From the NCBI GenBank assembly GCA_905331475.1, contig CAJNYU010003219.1, positions 372,001 through 436,000 of the forward strand: a stretch of 64,000 bases of DNA, given 5' to 3'. The stretch is from Rotaria socialis. Taxonomy: Eukaryota; Rotifera; Eurotatoria; Philodinida; Philodinidae. The notes below the pieces were generated by a model that was given only the letters and a program-made list of their open reading frames with translations, was not told the DNA's origin and did no database searches. Below, piece by piece: positions 25,790-35,703 of the stretch; positions within the stretch are counted from its first letter, which is position 1; every line of letters starts with the position of its first letter. The position numbers were made by a program, and so were the translations under genes.

Positions 25790-27349
25790 ATGAAAGTGAC
25801 TTGTTTTGTTTTGTTGTTGACATTGTTAACAGCATGTGTGATCGTCAGTGCCATCAACAAAGGTGACATAATTGTACAGCACAATTTTGATGGAATTACC
25901 GAGCAAGCAACTTGGAATAAAGTTCTTGGACCTTTAGTACAGCTAGTAACAACAGAGAGAGGTAGTACAGCACTACGTACAGACCGCAAACAATTAGATA
26001 GTCCTTCAACATGGGTTCAAATCACATTACCAGCTTCTACGTTACGTGGTTGTAAAATTCGAATTCAAGCAGCTGTCAAAGCTGAAAATATTAGTGTGCC
26101 ACCCAACTCATGGAATGGCATCAAAATTATGCTCCATACGAAAGGGTCAAGCGGTGACACGTATCCACAACAAAATCTACCACAGGGAACTTTTGATTGG
26201 CGTATGGCAGATTATGTAGCCAATGTTCCTCTTGATACAGACCAAGCAATACTTGCCCTTGGTCTGGAAGCTGTGACTGGTGCGGTATGGTTTGATGATC
26301 TAAACGTTACTGTCTATAGCAAACCACGTCCTCATCCACCTACACCACCAGCTGGACCACCCTATAAAGGTCATAATCTGACACGTTTACGAGGTGCAAT
26401 GATTGGTATTAATCTTCAGGAGCAAGATTTTCGAGATTTTGCTAGCTGGAATGCAAATCATGTGCGTTGGCAATTGCTATGGAATGGATTTCCTCATAGT
26501 CCAGCAGATGATGGTGACATTCCTGCTTATGAAACATGGCTTGAAAGTGCACTCAAACATCTTGACTCAATGTTATCCGTCTGTCGTCAACTGGGCATAC
26601 ATATTCTTGTTGATTTGCACACGCCACCCGGTGGACGTAACTCTGAAAACGAGTGCAACTTATTTAAAGAGAAACGTTTTCAAGATGCATTTCTTACGTT
26701 ATGGGAAAAAATAGCAAGACGCTACAAAGATGAATCAGTTATTTGGGGTTATGATCTAGTCAATGAACCAGTCGAAGGTACAATGCCAGATACATTGATG
26801 GATTGGCGCGAGTTAGCAATTGTCACTGTTCAACGTATTCGTGCTATTGATTCACAACATGCAATTATTATTGAAGCAGCTCCATGGGGTGGACCTGGTG
26901 CTCTGGCTAATTTTGAACCATTACCTTTTGAGAAAATTGTTTATTCATTTCACATGTATGAACCTGGTGAATTTACCCATCAGAATGTCTATAATGATAT
27001 TCCACCTATTTCATATCCGGGTGTCATCAGTGGTCAAATGTGGAATAAAGAACAATTACGTCACAATTTGAATCGTGTGCTCAATTGGCAACGTGATTAC
27101 AATGTTCATATATATGTGGGCGAATTTTCTGCTATTCGTTGGGCGCCCGGTGATAGTGCTTATGCTTATTTACGGGACAATATTGATATTTTCGAAGAAA
27201 ATGGATGGGACTGGGCTTATCATGCATTTCGTGAATGGCCAGGATGGAGTGTAGAACATATTGGCGACAAAAATAATACACAGCGTGCTCCTGTGCCAAC
27301 TGATCGACAACGATTGTTAATCGATTGGTTTAACAAAAATGAGCACTAG
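25790..27349 (+). CDS. Secreted GH5 glycosidase (cellulase-like) with N-terminal carbohydrate-binding-type module
   Basis: This is a family 5 glycoside hydrolase, probably a secreted endo-beta-glucanase or related enzyme. From ATG 25790 the 519-aa product starts with a signal peptide (MKVTCFVLLLTLLTACVIV). It continues with a beta-rich module of about 160 residues (HNFDGITEQATWNKVLG to AVWFDDLNVTVY), a Pro-rich linker (PHPPTPPAGPPYKG) and the GH5 barrel. GH5 landmarks are VRWQLLWNGF, ILVDLHTPPGG, the acid/base Glu326 in YDLVNEP, SFHMYEP, and the nucleophile Glu445 in YVGEFSAIRW. The coding region has no intron, unlike its neighbours, which suggests horizontal transfer (inference). An upstream in-frame ATG at 25721 would bury the signal peptide. 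Confidence 0.9.
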   Translation: MKVTCFVLLLTLLTACVIVSAINKGDIIVQHNFDGITEQATWNKVLGPLVQLVTTERGSTALRTDRKQLDSPSTWVQITLPASTLRGCKIRIQAAVKAENISVPPNSWNGIKIMLHTKGSSGDTYPQQNLPQGTFDWRMADYVANVPLDTDQAILALGLEAVTGAVWFDDLNVTVYSKPRPHPPTPPAGPPYKGHNLTRLRGAMIGINLQEQDFRDFASWNANHVRWQLLWNGFPHSPADDGDIPAYETWLESALKHLDSMLSVCRQLGIHILVDLHTPPGGRNSENECNLFKEKRFQDAFLTLWEKIARRYKDESVIWGYDLVNEPVEGTMPDTLMDWRELAIVTVQRIRAIDSQHAIIIEAAPWGGPGALANFEPLPFEKIVYSFHMYEPGEFTHQNVYNDIPPISYPGVISGQMWNKEQLRHNLNRVLNWQRDYNVHIYVGEFSAIRWAPGDSAYAYLRDNIDIFEENGWDWAYHAFREWPGWSVEHIGDKNNTQRAPVPTDRQRLLIDWFNKNEH

Positions 27350-27809
27350 AATGATGTCGGTTTTCATTTTAACTGTATTAATCAGCTATTTTCAAGAGAG
27401 ATAAAAATTCGATTATTGACATAAATGTTTTGTTTCTCGTGTAAACGAATTTATTTGTTTATTTTTGTTCGGAGACCGAGAGTTGGTTTCTAATTTATGC
27501 TTTTTAATGTTTTCCTCCTGAGATTCACACAAAAGTTTCAATTCCTACAAAGACCTACTCTCTACTTATCCCTCACCAACCCTCACACCGTTAAATCAGT
27601 TGAACTAAATTGAAATCAAAAAGACTTGTTATGGTCAGTTTTTCCATTTGAAAATTAGCATCACATTACATATAGTCAATCATGGGAAGTTATCACTCTT
27701 CGCTTTATTCTTTGCAGTCGCAATCGATCTGGCTATATGCATTGCTGCTTCATTTAAGTGATCCGAACTGAAAATCAAAGTTTCTATACCAAAGGAACCT
27801 TGAATTTGA

Positions 27810-27843
27810 GGGTGTGGGTTTGACTATTTATTACCACACCCTT
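27810..27843. repeat. TGTGGG-type inverted repeat, copy 1
   Basis: The left arm AGGGTGTGG and the right arm CCACACCCT can pair exactly across a spacer of about 16 bases. The unit resembles two head-to-head telomere-type (TGTGGG) repeats. Confidence 0.7.
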
Positions 27844-28578
27844 CTTCTTCAGAACATTGGGAACAAGTTATAGACAGTAATGGAGCATACATTATGGAGA
27901 CTTAGTTGCATTTTTGTAGTGAAAAAAAATGAAAATACAAACACTTTGCTGACAATCCAATATTAATGTATAACAGTTTTGAATTAGATCTTAATTTTGA
28001 TTGTTGTTATTTTTTAATTTGAATTGAAACTCACAGACAGCTATCTGCTGATCGTCGTAGCTGAAGTGAAATCTAGATTATGACAACTGTTCTCACACTC
28101 TCAAGATAGAGAATCAATCATCGTAAACTATCGCTCTACATTCATAAATATTAACTAATGCTTTTCTTTTCATGAGAAAGGATTTTATCACCAGACGATG
28201 CTCAAAAATTTTGATTTTCTACCAGTAGATATAGAGTGGTCTAAAATGTATTTCTATATTTTCGTTTATATGCTTAATTCAACTGAGCTTATGATGGCTA
28301 TAGATAGAAAACTGTATGAATTATACACAGACAATAAAGTAAATACAGCCGTGCTTCTTATTGTTTTGCAGTAAAAGCATTCCGAAAACGTTTTGAACGC
28401 GCTACGTAAATAGATAGATCACACCCATTCAATACAGGGCTTGATGAACCAACAGTCTCTTGGAGGATGTGCTAAAAATTGATCGAGTCTCTACCCTCTT
28501 TTGTTTCCTGCAGGATTGGATCATCTGGGGCATAGTTCTTCTCAAACACTCCAATAGCTTCATCTGAAGTGCTGTATG

Positions 28579-28852
28579 CACTGAAAAAAAATAAGTACTC
28601 TACGAAACTTAAAAGGGTTCCGAGATTTGCAACGAATTCGAAACCATTTTGCGATGTCGTACGGAACCTTCCAAGTTCCGTATAGTCTCACGAAACCTGT
28701 GTCGGAGTCTCCGATATCTTTAAGGGTTTTGTGAGACTTTACGAAACCCTTGAAGAACCTCGAATGTTCCGTATGATAAAGAAAAATGGTTTCGAATTCG
28801 TTGCAAATCTCGGAACTCTTTTAAGTTTCGTAGAGTGCTTTTTTTTTCAGTG
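28579..28852. mobile_element. 274-bp MITE with about 80-bp near-perfect TIRs
   Basis: The ends are CACTGAAAAAAA and TTTTTTTTTCAGTG. The inverted repeats continue through CTCTACGAAACTTAAAAG and GCAACGAATTCGAAACCATT with only a few mismatches over about 80 bp. The inserted TPR relic shows a CA dinucleotide on both sides of the element, so the target duplication may be only 2 bp. There is no coding capacity, and the superfamily is unresolved. The arm identity implies a young insertion. Confidence 0.82.
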
Positions 28853-29166
28853 TGTCTCATCCAATTTTCCCGCTCTCAACTATGCGAGTCCAAGACCTTT
28901 GTGGGTGAAGGCAACTGACAGGTGATCCGATGCCGATGATTTTTCTTTTATCCTCTTCGTCTTGTAGCCAAATTCTTCGGCTTCTCGCTTTTGCCCACAG
29001 AGTGTACAGCAGTAACTCATATTCGAGTGGGTTCTGCCGATTTCCAGTGATTTACCGGTAAGACTTTCTTTTGGATCTCAAGAGTTCATTCAAAAAACGT
29101 CATGGCCATACGGAAGGCACCGCTCTGGCAGTAAAGGGCACCAAGTTTATTCAGCGTCGCGACGCC

Positions 29167-29218
29167 GGCGTGGGTGAGGGCGTAGAGAAGACTGCAAACA
29201 AACCCATACCCACACCCC
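29167..29218. repeat. TGTGGG-type inverted repeat, copy 2
   Basis: The left arm GGCGTGGGTGAGGG (29167-29180) and the right arm CCCATACCCACACCCC (29203-29218) pair imperfectly over about 14 bp. It lies at the 5' end of the TPR relic. Confidence 0.5.
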
Positions 29219-29579
29219 GAATCTAGGACAATGCAGTAAGTTCCAAAAGATTTAGCTATCTCAGGTAGAGAAACTAGAAAAAACAAGTTAATAAACTCTT
29301 GAAGAGTTAAAGCGCATTAATGAACTTGTGCGAAAAATAAAAATCATCAAAAATCCTTTTTTTTATTTTTTTTCTTTAAAGTTAATTTATGCGTTTTAAT
29401 GCGTTAAAGTTTTGAACGCAATAAAACGCATTGATAAGCTTTAACGAAAACAAAATCCAAAAATGTGCGGTTTTTATGATTTTTTTTTCGTTCAAATTTC
29501 GACGCTTTTTTATCCGTTAGTTTTTGCTTTTTGTCTGACTGGGTACTCGTTTCTCTGCCATGCATAAGAATGGTTGAAA

Positions 29580-30023
29580 CACTGGATGACGCAAATGAGT
29601 TGCAACGTAATTCAAAATAAATGAACTATGTAATAATTCTCTGTCAAATATTTTCTATTAATATTGGTGTCAGATTCTACCAAAGTGTGGATGTGAGGAA
29701 GGAGGTTAAGAGCAGCGGCATACACACATGCATCATACACGATAGTGCGGGTGTCCCGAAGGGTATACACAGCGAGAGCACACACACACATCATGCACGG
29801 TAGTGTCGGTGTGATGTAGGGTGTACACAGCAAGAACACACATGTCGTAGTTCAAATATTTTTAGGACTGTAGTAGACCCTGGTAAAGCCTGATAGATCC
29901 GAATAGACCCTGGTAGACCCTGATAGACTCTGACACCAACATTAATAGAAAATATTTGGTAGAGAATTAGTATATAATTCAGTTATTTTGAATTACTTTG
30001 TAATTCATTTGCGTCATGAAGTC
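29580..30023. mobile_element. 444-bp MITE with about 100-bp TIRs and 8-bp target duplication
   Basis: Identical ggttgaaa copies flank the element (29572-29579 and 30024-30031). The inverted repeats share ATGACGCAAATGA and ATATTTTCTATTAAT and run for about 95 bp at 80-90% identity. The centre contains a diverged direct duplication of about 56 bp (around 29720-29830) and a run of short AGACCCTG(G/A)T-like units (29875-29930). The 8-bp duplication suggests a hAT-type mobiliser (inference). No transposase is present. Confidence 0.8.
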
Positions 30024-30043
30024 GGTTGAAAAGAAAACAAGAT

Positions 30044-30087
30044 GGGTGTGGGTATAACTAACAAAATACTGAAACCCACACTCACAC
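30044..30087. repeat. TGTGGG-type inverted repeat, copy 3
   Basis: GGGTGTGGGT (30044-30053) faces ACCCACACTCACAC (30074-30087) across about 20 bp. It lies just outside the MITE at 29580-30023. Confidence 0.65.
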
Positions 30088-30286
30088 GCTGTATTAACTA
30101 TAAGCAGATCAGTGAAATTTTCAAAACAATATGAAACAAATCATAATAATTCAACCAATAATTGAAAACTTCTATTATTCTAAATATTTCAACACAATAA
30201 TGCATGTTATTAAGATGCATTCCACACTGAACTGAGCTATAGGTATTAAATCGAAATGGCTCAGTTATCATGTGCTGCTAAGATTA

Positions 30287-31252
30287 CTATTCAAAGTGAA
30301 GTAGTAAACCGTAAGCCACAAGTGAAGCTCGGGCTTCAGTGAAATATTCAATTTCGTCATTCGTAATATAGGGACATATTCTTGTTGAACCACTTCCGAC
30401 CGTTTCACCTTGAATATGCATTAATTTTGGATCTTGTCGGCATTCAAGAACCATTTTAACACGATACCGTTCGTTTGTATCGGTAGCGAAGTCATAAACG
30501 GGACAATAAACAGGAAGGCTTGAATAAGCTATAGTTGGTGAGGAATAAACGTGCCGTTTTCGTGGAATATGTCCAGGACGAATAGCAAGAAATGAACCGT
30601 CAAGCAGTTGATCGCCGGGAATACTAAATTGACGGCTTTTTATAATAGATATTGCCGCTTCTTTCGATGTTCCATGATAAGTCACTCGCCAACAATTCCA
30701 AATGTCGTTCAATTCTGCTGTTACAGAATCGACCTTGAGACCAAGACGAACCCAGTCCCGCGGTATAACATAGGGCCAACCACCAGCATGCACGACATTT
30801 TTCCATTTATAGTTGTAACATGAAGAACAGTAACATCGGTCAAAGTTTGTATCAAATATAGTAGAAGGCCACATTAGCGATGCAGTGAATTCACGGGCCA
30901 ACGACAGATGAGAGCAAATGTTCAATCTTGTTGGCAAAAATGGTTCACTTTTTTGAGCAGAATAAGATAGCGAACCAGTATTAATTCCATCAAAAACACC
31001 CAGAGATGTCGTGGGAGGCTCGTCATATTCTCGCTCGAGGCCAGTTGCTGGTTTATATCTAAGACGCTCCTGCCTTCGCTGATATATTGCTGCTAATCGA
31101 TCCTCACTTCGTTGGTTTATTGCTTCCAACCGATCTTGTTTGCGTTGAGCTATATCTTCCAATCGATTTTGTTTGCGTTGAGCGATTTCTTCCAATCGAT
31201 TTTGTTTGCGTTGAGCGATTTCTTCCAATCGATCTTGTTTACGTTGAGTCAT
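30287..31252 (-). CDS. Uncharacterised protein: 11-residue N-terminal repeats, CxCxxC motif and ART-like HGT domain
   Basis: This is a single-exon frame of 321 aa that I do not recognise as a named protein. Residues 1-68 are about six tandem copies of an 11-residue charged unit (QRKQNRLEEIA) predicted to form a long helix or coiled coil. A middle segment has a CYCSSC cluster that could bind zinc, then GWPYVIPRDWVRLGL. The C-terminal 150 residues contain WRVTYHGTSKEAAISIIKS, RPGHIPRKRHVYSSPTIAYS and KMVLECRQDP. YHGT followed by a downstream Tyr resembles the H-Y part of PARP/ART folds. A final acidic residue (NDEIEYF) could complete the set. ADP-ribose chemistry is inference only. The gene sits alone among mobile elements. 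Confidence 0.7.
   Translation of the reverse strand: MTQRKQDRLEEIAQRKQNRLEEIAQRKQNRLEDIAQRKQDRLEAINQRSEDRLAAIYQRRQERLRYKPATGLEREYDEPPTTSLGVFDGINTGSLSYSAQKSEPFLPTRLNICSHLSLAREFTASLMWPSTIFDTNFDRCYCSSCYNYKWKNVVHAGGWPYVIPRDWVRLGLKVDSVTAELNDIWNCWRVTYHGTSKEAAISIIKSRQFSIPGDQLLDGSFLAIRPGHIPRKRHVYSSPTIAYSSLPVYCPVYDFATDTNERYRVKMVLECRQDPKLMHIQGETVGSGSTRICPYITNDEIEYFTEARASLVAYGLLLHFE
31067..31250. repeat. Coding 33-bp tandem repeat
   Basis: Near-identical 33-bp units encode the 11-residue repeat of the gene above. The copies towards the start codon are the most alike, which points to recent unit duplication. Confidence 0.8.
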
Positions 31253-31429
31253 TATTAAAAATCTCTATTAAGGGTCTCCGCCTCTCAGGAATCGTTTTTC
31301 GTTATTCGTGGGCCGATTTGTCTGAAAGTTTTAGACAATATGGATGTTGCGCTAACTCAAGTGATTGCAAAGTTTTGGCTCATAAAGCTTTTGTTTTAAA
31401 GAGTTATTGACAAATTAGTCCCCAAAATG

Positions 31430-31755
31430 GTGGTTCTCATAAGGTACCGATTTCTCGAACTACCAAAGACGTAGAGAGCTATTTTTTTTATAAATAAAAG
31501 AAGAAGCCTATGTCCAGAAATGCACATAGCAGTTTTTCGAAATTCGATTTTGTTCGGATTTTCGAGACATTCTACTACAAGAACTCGGAATTTAGCGCTT
31601 TTTCACATCAGTATAATCCAGTTATCTCGGCAAAGAAATCGAATTTCGAAAAACGGTATGTGCATTTCTAGACATAGGTTTCTTCTTTTATTTAAAAAGA
31701 AAGTAGCTCGCTAGCTCTTCTACAGTCTGAGAAATCGGTTCCGAACTCTCCAAAA
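31430..31755. mobile_element. Foldback/MITE with arms of about 110 bp
   Basis: The left arm contains ACCGATTTCTCG, AAATAAAAGAAGAAGCCTAT and GAAATGCACATA. The right arm carries the same sequence inverted, with AAGAAGAAACCTATG as the matching block. The arms are about 85% alike and enclose roughly 80 bp. The exact ends and target duplication could not be fixed. There is no coding capacity. Confidence 0.7.
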
Positions 31756-32129
31756 AAGTGATTTTGAGAAAATGAATAAACAAGTTGTATGAAACAATTT
31801 TTCATTTCACTATGACTGTCACGACATTTATAGGAAAATTTCATCATGTGCACAGGATTTTAAGTAGAAATGACTACGTTCCACTAATTAATTAATATAA
31901 CAGAACGCGTATCTGTTTCTCATTAGATAAAATCTACCAGTTTATGGACCAATATCATATCCCCGTAACTAAGGAAAATTTCTGAAAAAACCATATATTT
32001 CTGCTACTGCTTCGAGAACGCCGCTATTCTCACCGCCAAAAACTATTCAAAGCGTGACAAATCGCACATAATCTGAAAGAGGACACTTTGAGCTCTCAGT
32101 ATATATGCTTATCTCAAAATCGATTTTCT

Positions 32130-32142
32130 GGGGGGGAGGGGG
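32130..32142 (+). repeat. G-rich run
   Basis: GGGGGGGAGGGGG is the longest guanine-rich tract in the window. It is followed closely by AACCCCTT, which could fold back on it. Confidence 0.6.
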
Positions 32143-32555
32143 AACCCCTTAAGTAATCGTTGGCCACTTTCTTGAAGCAATAGTTACGATTATGATGTTG
32201 GAAATCGCAGAACACCCTTCGATATGTGAACGATACGTAATTTGTTTCATGCAAGTCTGCAACCAGTCAAAGAAAGCAAAAAAAGTAAATTCCAACATGG
32301 AAATTTTGTGCTACTCGATCGCTTTGCATGCGTTGACAAAGAAAGTCATGTCGGTAAGAGTGAGTCATCTTCATGAAATAACTTACACTGCAACTGACGA
32401 ATAGGCAGAGCTGAGCATTATTGCATTTCTGTTGTTACACATTCATAAGAAAAATGTTACCTTCATCAAGATTGTCATGACAACAAAAAAGTTTTAAATG
32501 ATTTTCATATGGATTTTTGTGTTTCAATTTGAAAGATGACCAAAAGAAAAGTGAA

Positions 32556-32593
32556 GGGTGGGTATGACGGTAAACAGTATATACCCACACCCC
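32556..32593. repeat. TGTGGG-type inverted repeat, copy 4
   Basis: GGGTGGGTAT (32556-32565) faces ATACCCACACCCC (32581-32593) across 15 bp. The pairing is good for ten positions with one short offset. Confidence 0.6.
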
Positions 32594-33688
32594 ATATGCA
32601 CTTAGAACTAGTTCTCTCTAGTTTAAATGTGCTTGGTACTACTTTGGCATACATTAATCAACTTGAAGTTAGTTTTGTACTTTTATTTACTTTTCCACTT
32701 CAAGTTCGCTGTCTCCCCTTTGCTGAACTTTCATAGGATAATAACTATCTGATATGCTATAGTGACTTGAAGGCTAAATCGTCATTTGGCCTCCTCATAC
32801 AAGATTACTAGTAAATATGAACCCAGAGCGAATGGAATATTTTTAATTTCAACGATAAGGTGATTTTCAAAGACGAATGATAATAGAAAACATTAGTCGT
32901 GTATGACGCGCAACAGTTGAAAATATGAGTATCGATAGTCAATAAATGAATTATTGCGCATGTCAATGTCAGAATTCATTAATTTCTTGTATATGCATAC
33001 CTTATATCTCGCAGTAATAGCTAATCTATGAAAACCTCGAATTTTTAAACTTTCAACCACCCAATTGAATAGCTGAATTCAACCTTCAGATTTGACATTA
33101 CTGCTTATTCGGTTCATTCCAATATGATATTTGACACCTCTCGGAATAATAAAATGCAGAAAAGCAAAGCAACGTTGATTTTCTAATTAGATTTCCACTA
33201 TAGAATGCGCAAGACTTTATAGGATAAAGAAACAAAGAAAAAGAAATTAAAATACATTTTCAGATTTTTCTGAGACCAAGTGGACAAAACATTGGCCTAA
33301 TTATTAGAAAAAAAGAGCACGAAACTAAGTTATTTGATTTTTTTCTAATAAAATGCCTGTTCATTTTCAGAATAGCTCAATGATGATAGGCAAAACTAAG
33401 CAATACTAACTGTAACGGTATTTACCGTTACGGCTCACTTTATGTACTTTATCCTCTTCGCTGTATCCTATGTTTGTGCATTGACCTGATGAACTCTCAT
33501 TGTTCTATTGCGTGACCGTTCCGTCTTTGTCTATATCCGCCCAAGTGTGATCGCTTTCGCGTATATTAAGGGAATGTAACTAAAGGAAATGCACGACTAG
33601 AGATGTGCAGATGACACAATACACCATCATGCCGACGGGCATAGGCGACACTCTCTATGTTCGTCACACTAACCTTTTAGTTTTTTCT

Positions 33689-33990
33689 CAGAAAAAGCTC
33701 AAGCAATACTCAGAATAACCAACTGAGAAAAAGAAAAAGGAAGCATCTTTTTCATCCTGCTGCTTCTCTAAAATCTTCGGCAACTATTACAATAAGCAAA
33801 AGAAGAAAAAGAAATAAACTAAACTACTTTTCTGTTTTACTGTTAGACTGTTCCCAGAAAAATGATGAGTGATACTTGAAATATCCAATCAAAAAGAAAA
33901 GAAAAGGAAAGTAGTTTTTATCCTGTTACTTTCGTAAAATTCCCGACAACTATAGGAAGAAGTGAAGTAAACTAGCTTTATCCTCATAAT
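33689..33990 (+). repeat. Diverged tandem duplication of about 166 bp, two copies
   Basis: The segment from 33689 (cagaaaaagc) recurs from 33855 (cagaaaaatg). The shared order is CAGAAAAA, ATACT(C/T)..A, A-rich AAGAAAAGGAA, AGTAG/AGCATC, TTTTATCCTG and CGACAACTAT. Identity is roughly 75% by eye. The function is unknown. Confidence 0.6.
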
Positions 33991-34329
33991 AATATTTAAG
34001 GAAATATCTATCCACTATGTATACTCTGTGTTCTATTTACTATGGCCATTATTAAGAGTGTGGGTGTGCGTGTGTGAATAGAGGCAGGGCGGCTCCAGGA
34101 CAAACGGTGTTTCCTTCTGTTTTGTCAGAATGCCGTCTAGTGAGTTTTCAAGAGATATTATACCGTATGAATGGTTTGGTAAACATATTTATTAAATACA
34201 CTTGAATTATTTTGATAACATGATATTTTCTCATTTACTATTGTACATATCATTGTTACCAGGGCGTGGTGGGTGTATTTGTGCATCAGGCATATCATAA
34301 TATAGCTTTCGACTTTACTAAAGAGCCTC

Positions 34330-34373
34330 GGGTGTGTAGGGTGTGGGAAACAAAGATCCACACCTACACATCC
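34330..34373. repeat. TGTGGG-type inverted repeat, copy 5
   Basis: GGGTGTGTAGGGTGTGGG faces CCACACCTACACATCC across 10 bp. This is the strongest of the set, pairing over 15 positions with one bulge. Confidence 0.72.
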
Positions 34374-34977
34374 ATCAATAAATACTTTCAAATAACATCG
34401 AAGGTATCAGTCACCAAATAAAAACGAGATAAACGGACTTTCGTCTCGAAAGGTTCCATATTTTATTCGCACGCACAATCACCAGCCGTATCTATAATGA
34501 AAAGTCTCAGTCTGTAATTTTTGTTCGAAATGGACACAGGTAAAAGGTTCCTCAAATTTCTTACAAGACGTCCTCATAGGGTAGTCCTTATTCATACTAT
34601 TATAGCTGTTCATAGACTATATCTCTCGCCAGTCCTAACTTGATCAGTTCAGAGCAGGGCCAGTCAAGCCAAAAATAGCAGAGAGGTATCCAAAATCAGG
34701 TCAACATAGTAAAAACGTTTTCCTATTTTCAGTTATACTGTTCATTGAGAGATATCGTCTCTATCGATATTTTTTATTCGTTCATGCATCTCATTAAATT
34801 TTTTGCTCTATTCATATCTTTGCAGCAGATTACATCTCATTAAAAAAAAGGCTAAATTTCTCAAAATTGTCATAAACAAAAACAAAATGTTTTACATATT
34901 TATTGTAACGAAAAAATAAGAACATTTTCATAAATTAATTGTACAAAAAAAGTAAAAACAGTTTTACATATTTCTTA

Positions 34978-35420
34978 TAAATAAAGAAAAGTTAAACGCT
35001 TCCATCGAAGATGACTGTTACATTTCAACATTGATAGCATCTGTAAAGTTGTTTTCGACATTGAAGTTCTATGTTGACGCATAAGAAAGCCACTCTGTGA
35101 GAAAACACGCTCTACAAATGCGGACGTTGCTGGAACAGAAAGAACTTTTATTGCTAGTTGACTCAAAGTTTTATACATATATGATTTTCGAAAAACTAGC
35201 AAGCTATCGTTATCGACGTCTTCTGCAAATGGAGAAATTTCGTCACGAACATGTTGAAATGGATCAATAACTTTTCTTTTTCCTTTGTTACTTTCAAGAG
35301 TAGAAAATAAACCATTTCATTTTGTATGACTTACAGATATAATTTCAACAGTTTCTTCTTGTGTTACAGCAACGTTTACATCAGGAACAACATTTCGCAA
35401 AACAGCACAATGATAAAATA
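34978..35420 (-). mobile_element. hAT transposase remnant (C-terminal dimerisation region)
   Basis: The minus strand encodes LSQLAIKVLSVPATSAFVER, then VFSQSGFLMRQHRTSMSKTT, the hallmark of the hAT dimerisation domain (typically LSVPATSAPVERVFSQSG). Upstream, DPFQHVRDEISPFAEDVDND continues the same frame until a stop. A further short stretch (NVVPDVNVAVTQEETVEI) lies in another frame. Only the last 100 or so residues remain, with no BED finger and no catalytic triad seen, so it is a dead fragment of a plain DNA transposon. Confidence 0.85.
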
Positions 35421-35528
35421 CAAGACTTTTAATTTTGAAACATATATCATTTTTTTTCTTCACTTAGGTTGGATTAAGTTATCCACTTCAGTTAAAATTT
35501 TGCATCCAAAAATGAAAAAACAAGAAAT

Positions 35529-35596
35529 GGGTGGGTGTGGTGTGGGTGTGGTTCTTCTTGTCTCAATCAAAAGTAACCCACATCTCAACCTAACCC
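35529..35596. repeat. TGTGGG-type repeat with weak inverted partner, copy 6
   Basis: A G-rich run GGGTGGGTGTGGTGTGGGTG lies at 35529-35548, with a poorer C-rich partner (AACCCACATC...AACC) at 35575-35596. It has the same base pattern as the other copies but is eroded. Confidence 0.45.
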
Positions 35597-35703
35597 TTCA
35601 TTTTCTCGCAATCTTAAATGGGCAGCGCCAATCTCTCCCTTGCTTGGAACATCTATGGCAAGTTTTATGTGCTGAGATACACACACGATTACACTTCATT
35701 TGA

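Larger units (their letters stand above)
28450..29290 (-). pseudogene. Decayed TPR-repeat (kinesin-light-chain-like) gene split by a MITE
   Basis: The minus strand keeps recognisable tetratricopeptide pieces: GVATLNKLGALYCQSG and AFRMAMTFFE, then SNMSYCCTLCGQKREAEEFG and HKGLGLA, and beyond the MITE a DEAIGVFEKNYAPDDP-like tail. The helix pattern is that of TPR_12 repeats, which form large families in rotifers. The frame is interrupted by several stops and shifts and by the element at 28579-28852, so it is not functional. The GC content is higher than in surrounding DNA, as expected of former coding sequence. The parent family assignment rests on pattern only. Confidence 0.6.
31756..34329. 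other. Accessory intergenic stretch, gene-free
   Basis: I saw no convincing exon here. Features noted are the G-rich run, inverted repeat copy 4, an exact palindromic stem at 33410-33430 (GTAACGGTA, two bases, TACCGTTAC), and the diverged tandem duplication at 33689-33990. Unpaired G-rich TGTGGG-like halves lie at 34054-34076 and 34262-34279. Confidence 0.45.

Noticed and set aside
28731-28925. Open frame overlapping the end of the 274-bp MITE
   Set aside because: Most of it is terminal inverted repeat sequence; the frame is a by-product of the element.
29718-29830. Alternating direct repeats that could suggest a CRISPR-like or satellite array
   Set aside because: There are only two diverged copies, and both lie inside a TIR element.
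31087-31410. Repetitive open frame on the plus strand opposite the 30287-31252 gene
   Set aside because: It is the antisense shadow of the 33-bp coding repeats. The minus-strand frame is four times longer in conserved-looking sequence.
34054-34279. Two more TGTGGG-like runs (34054-34076 and 34262-34279) as members of the inverted-repeat set
   Set aside because: They have only the G-rich half; no C-rich partner lies within 30 bp.
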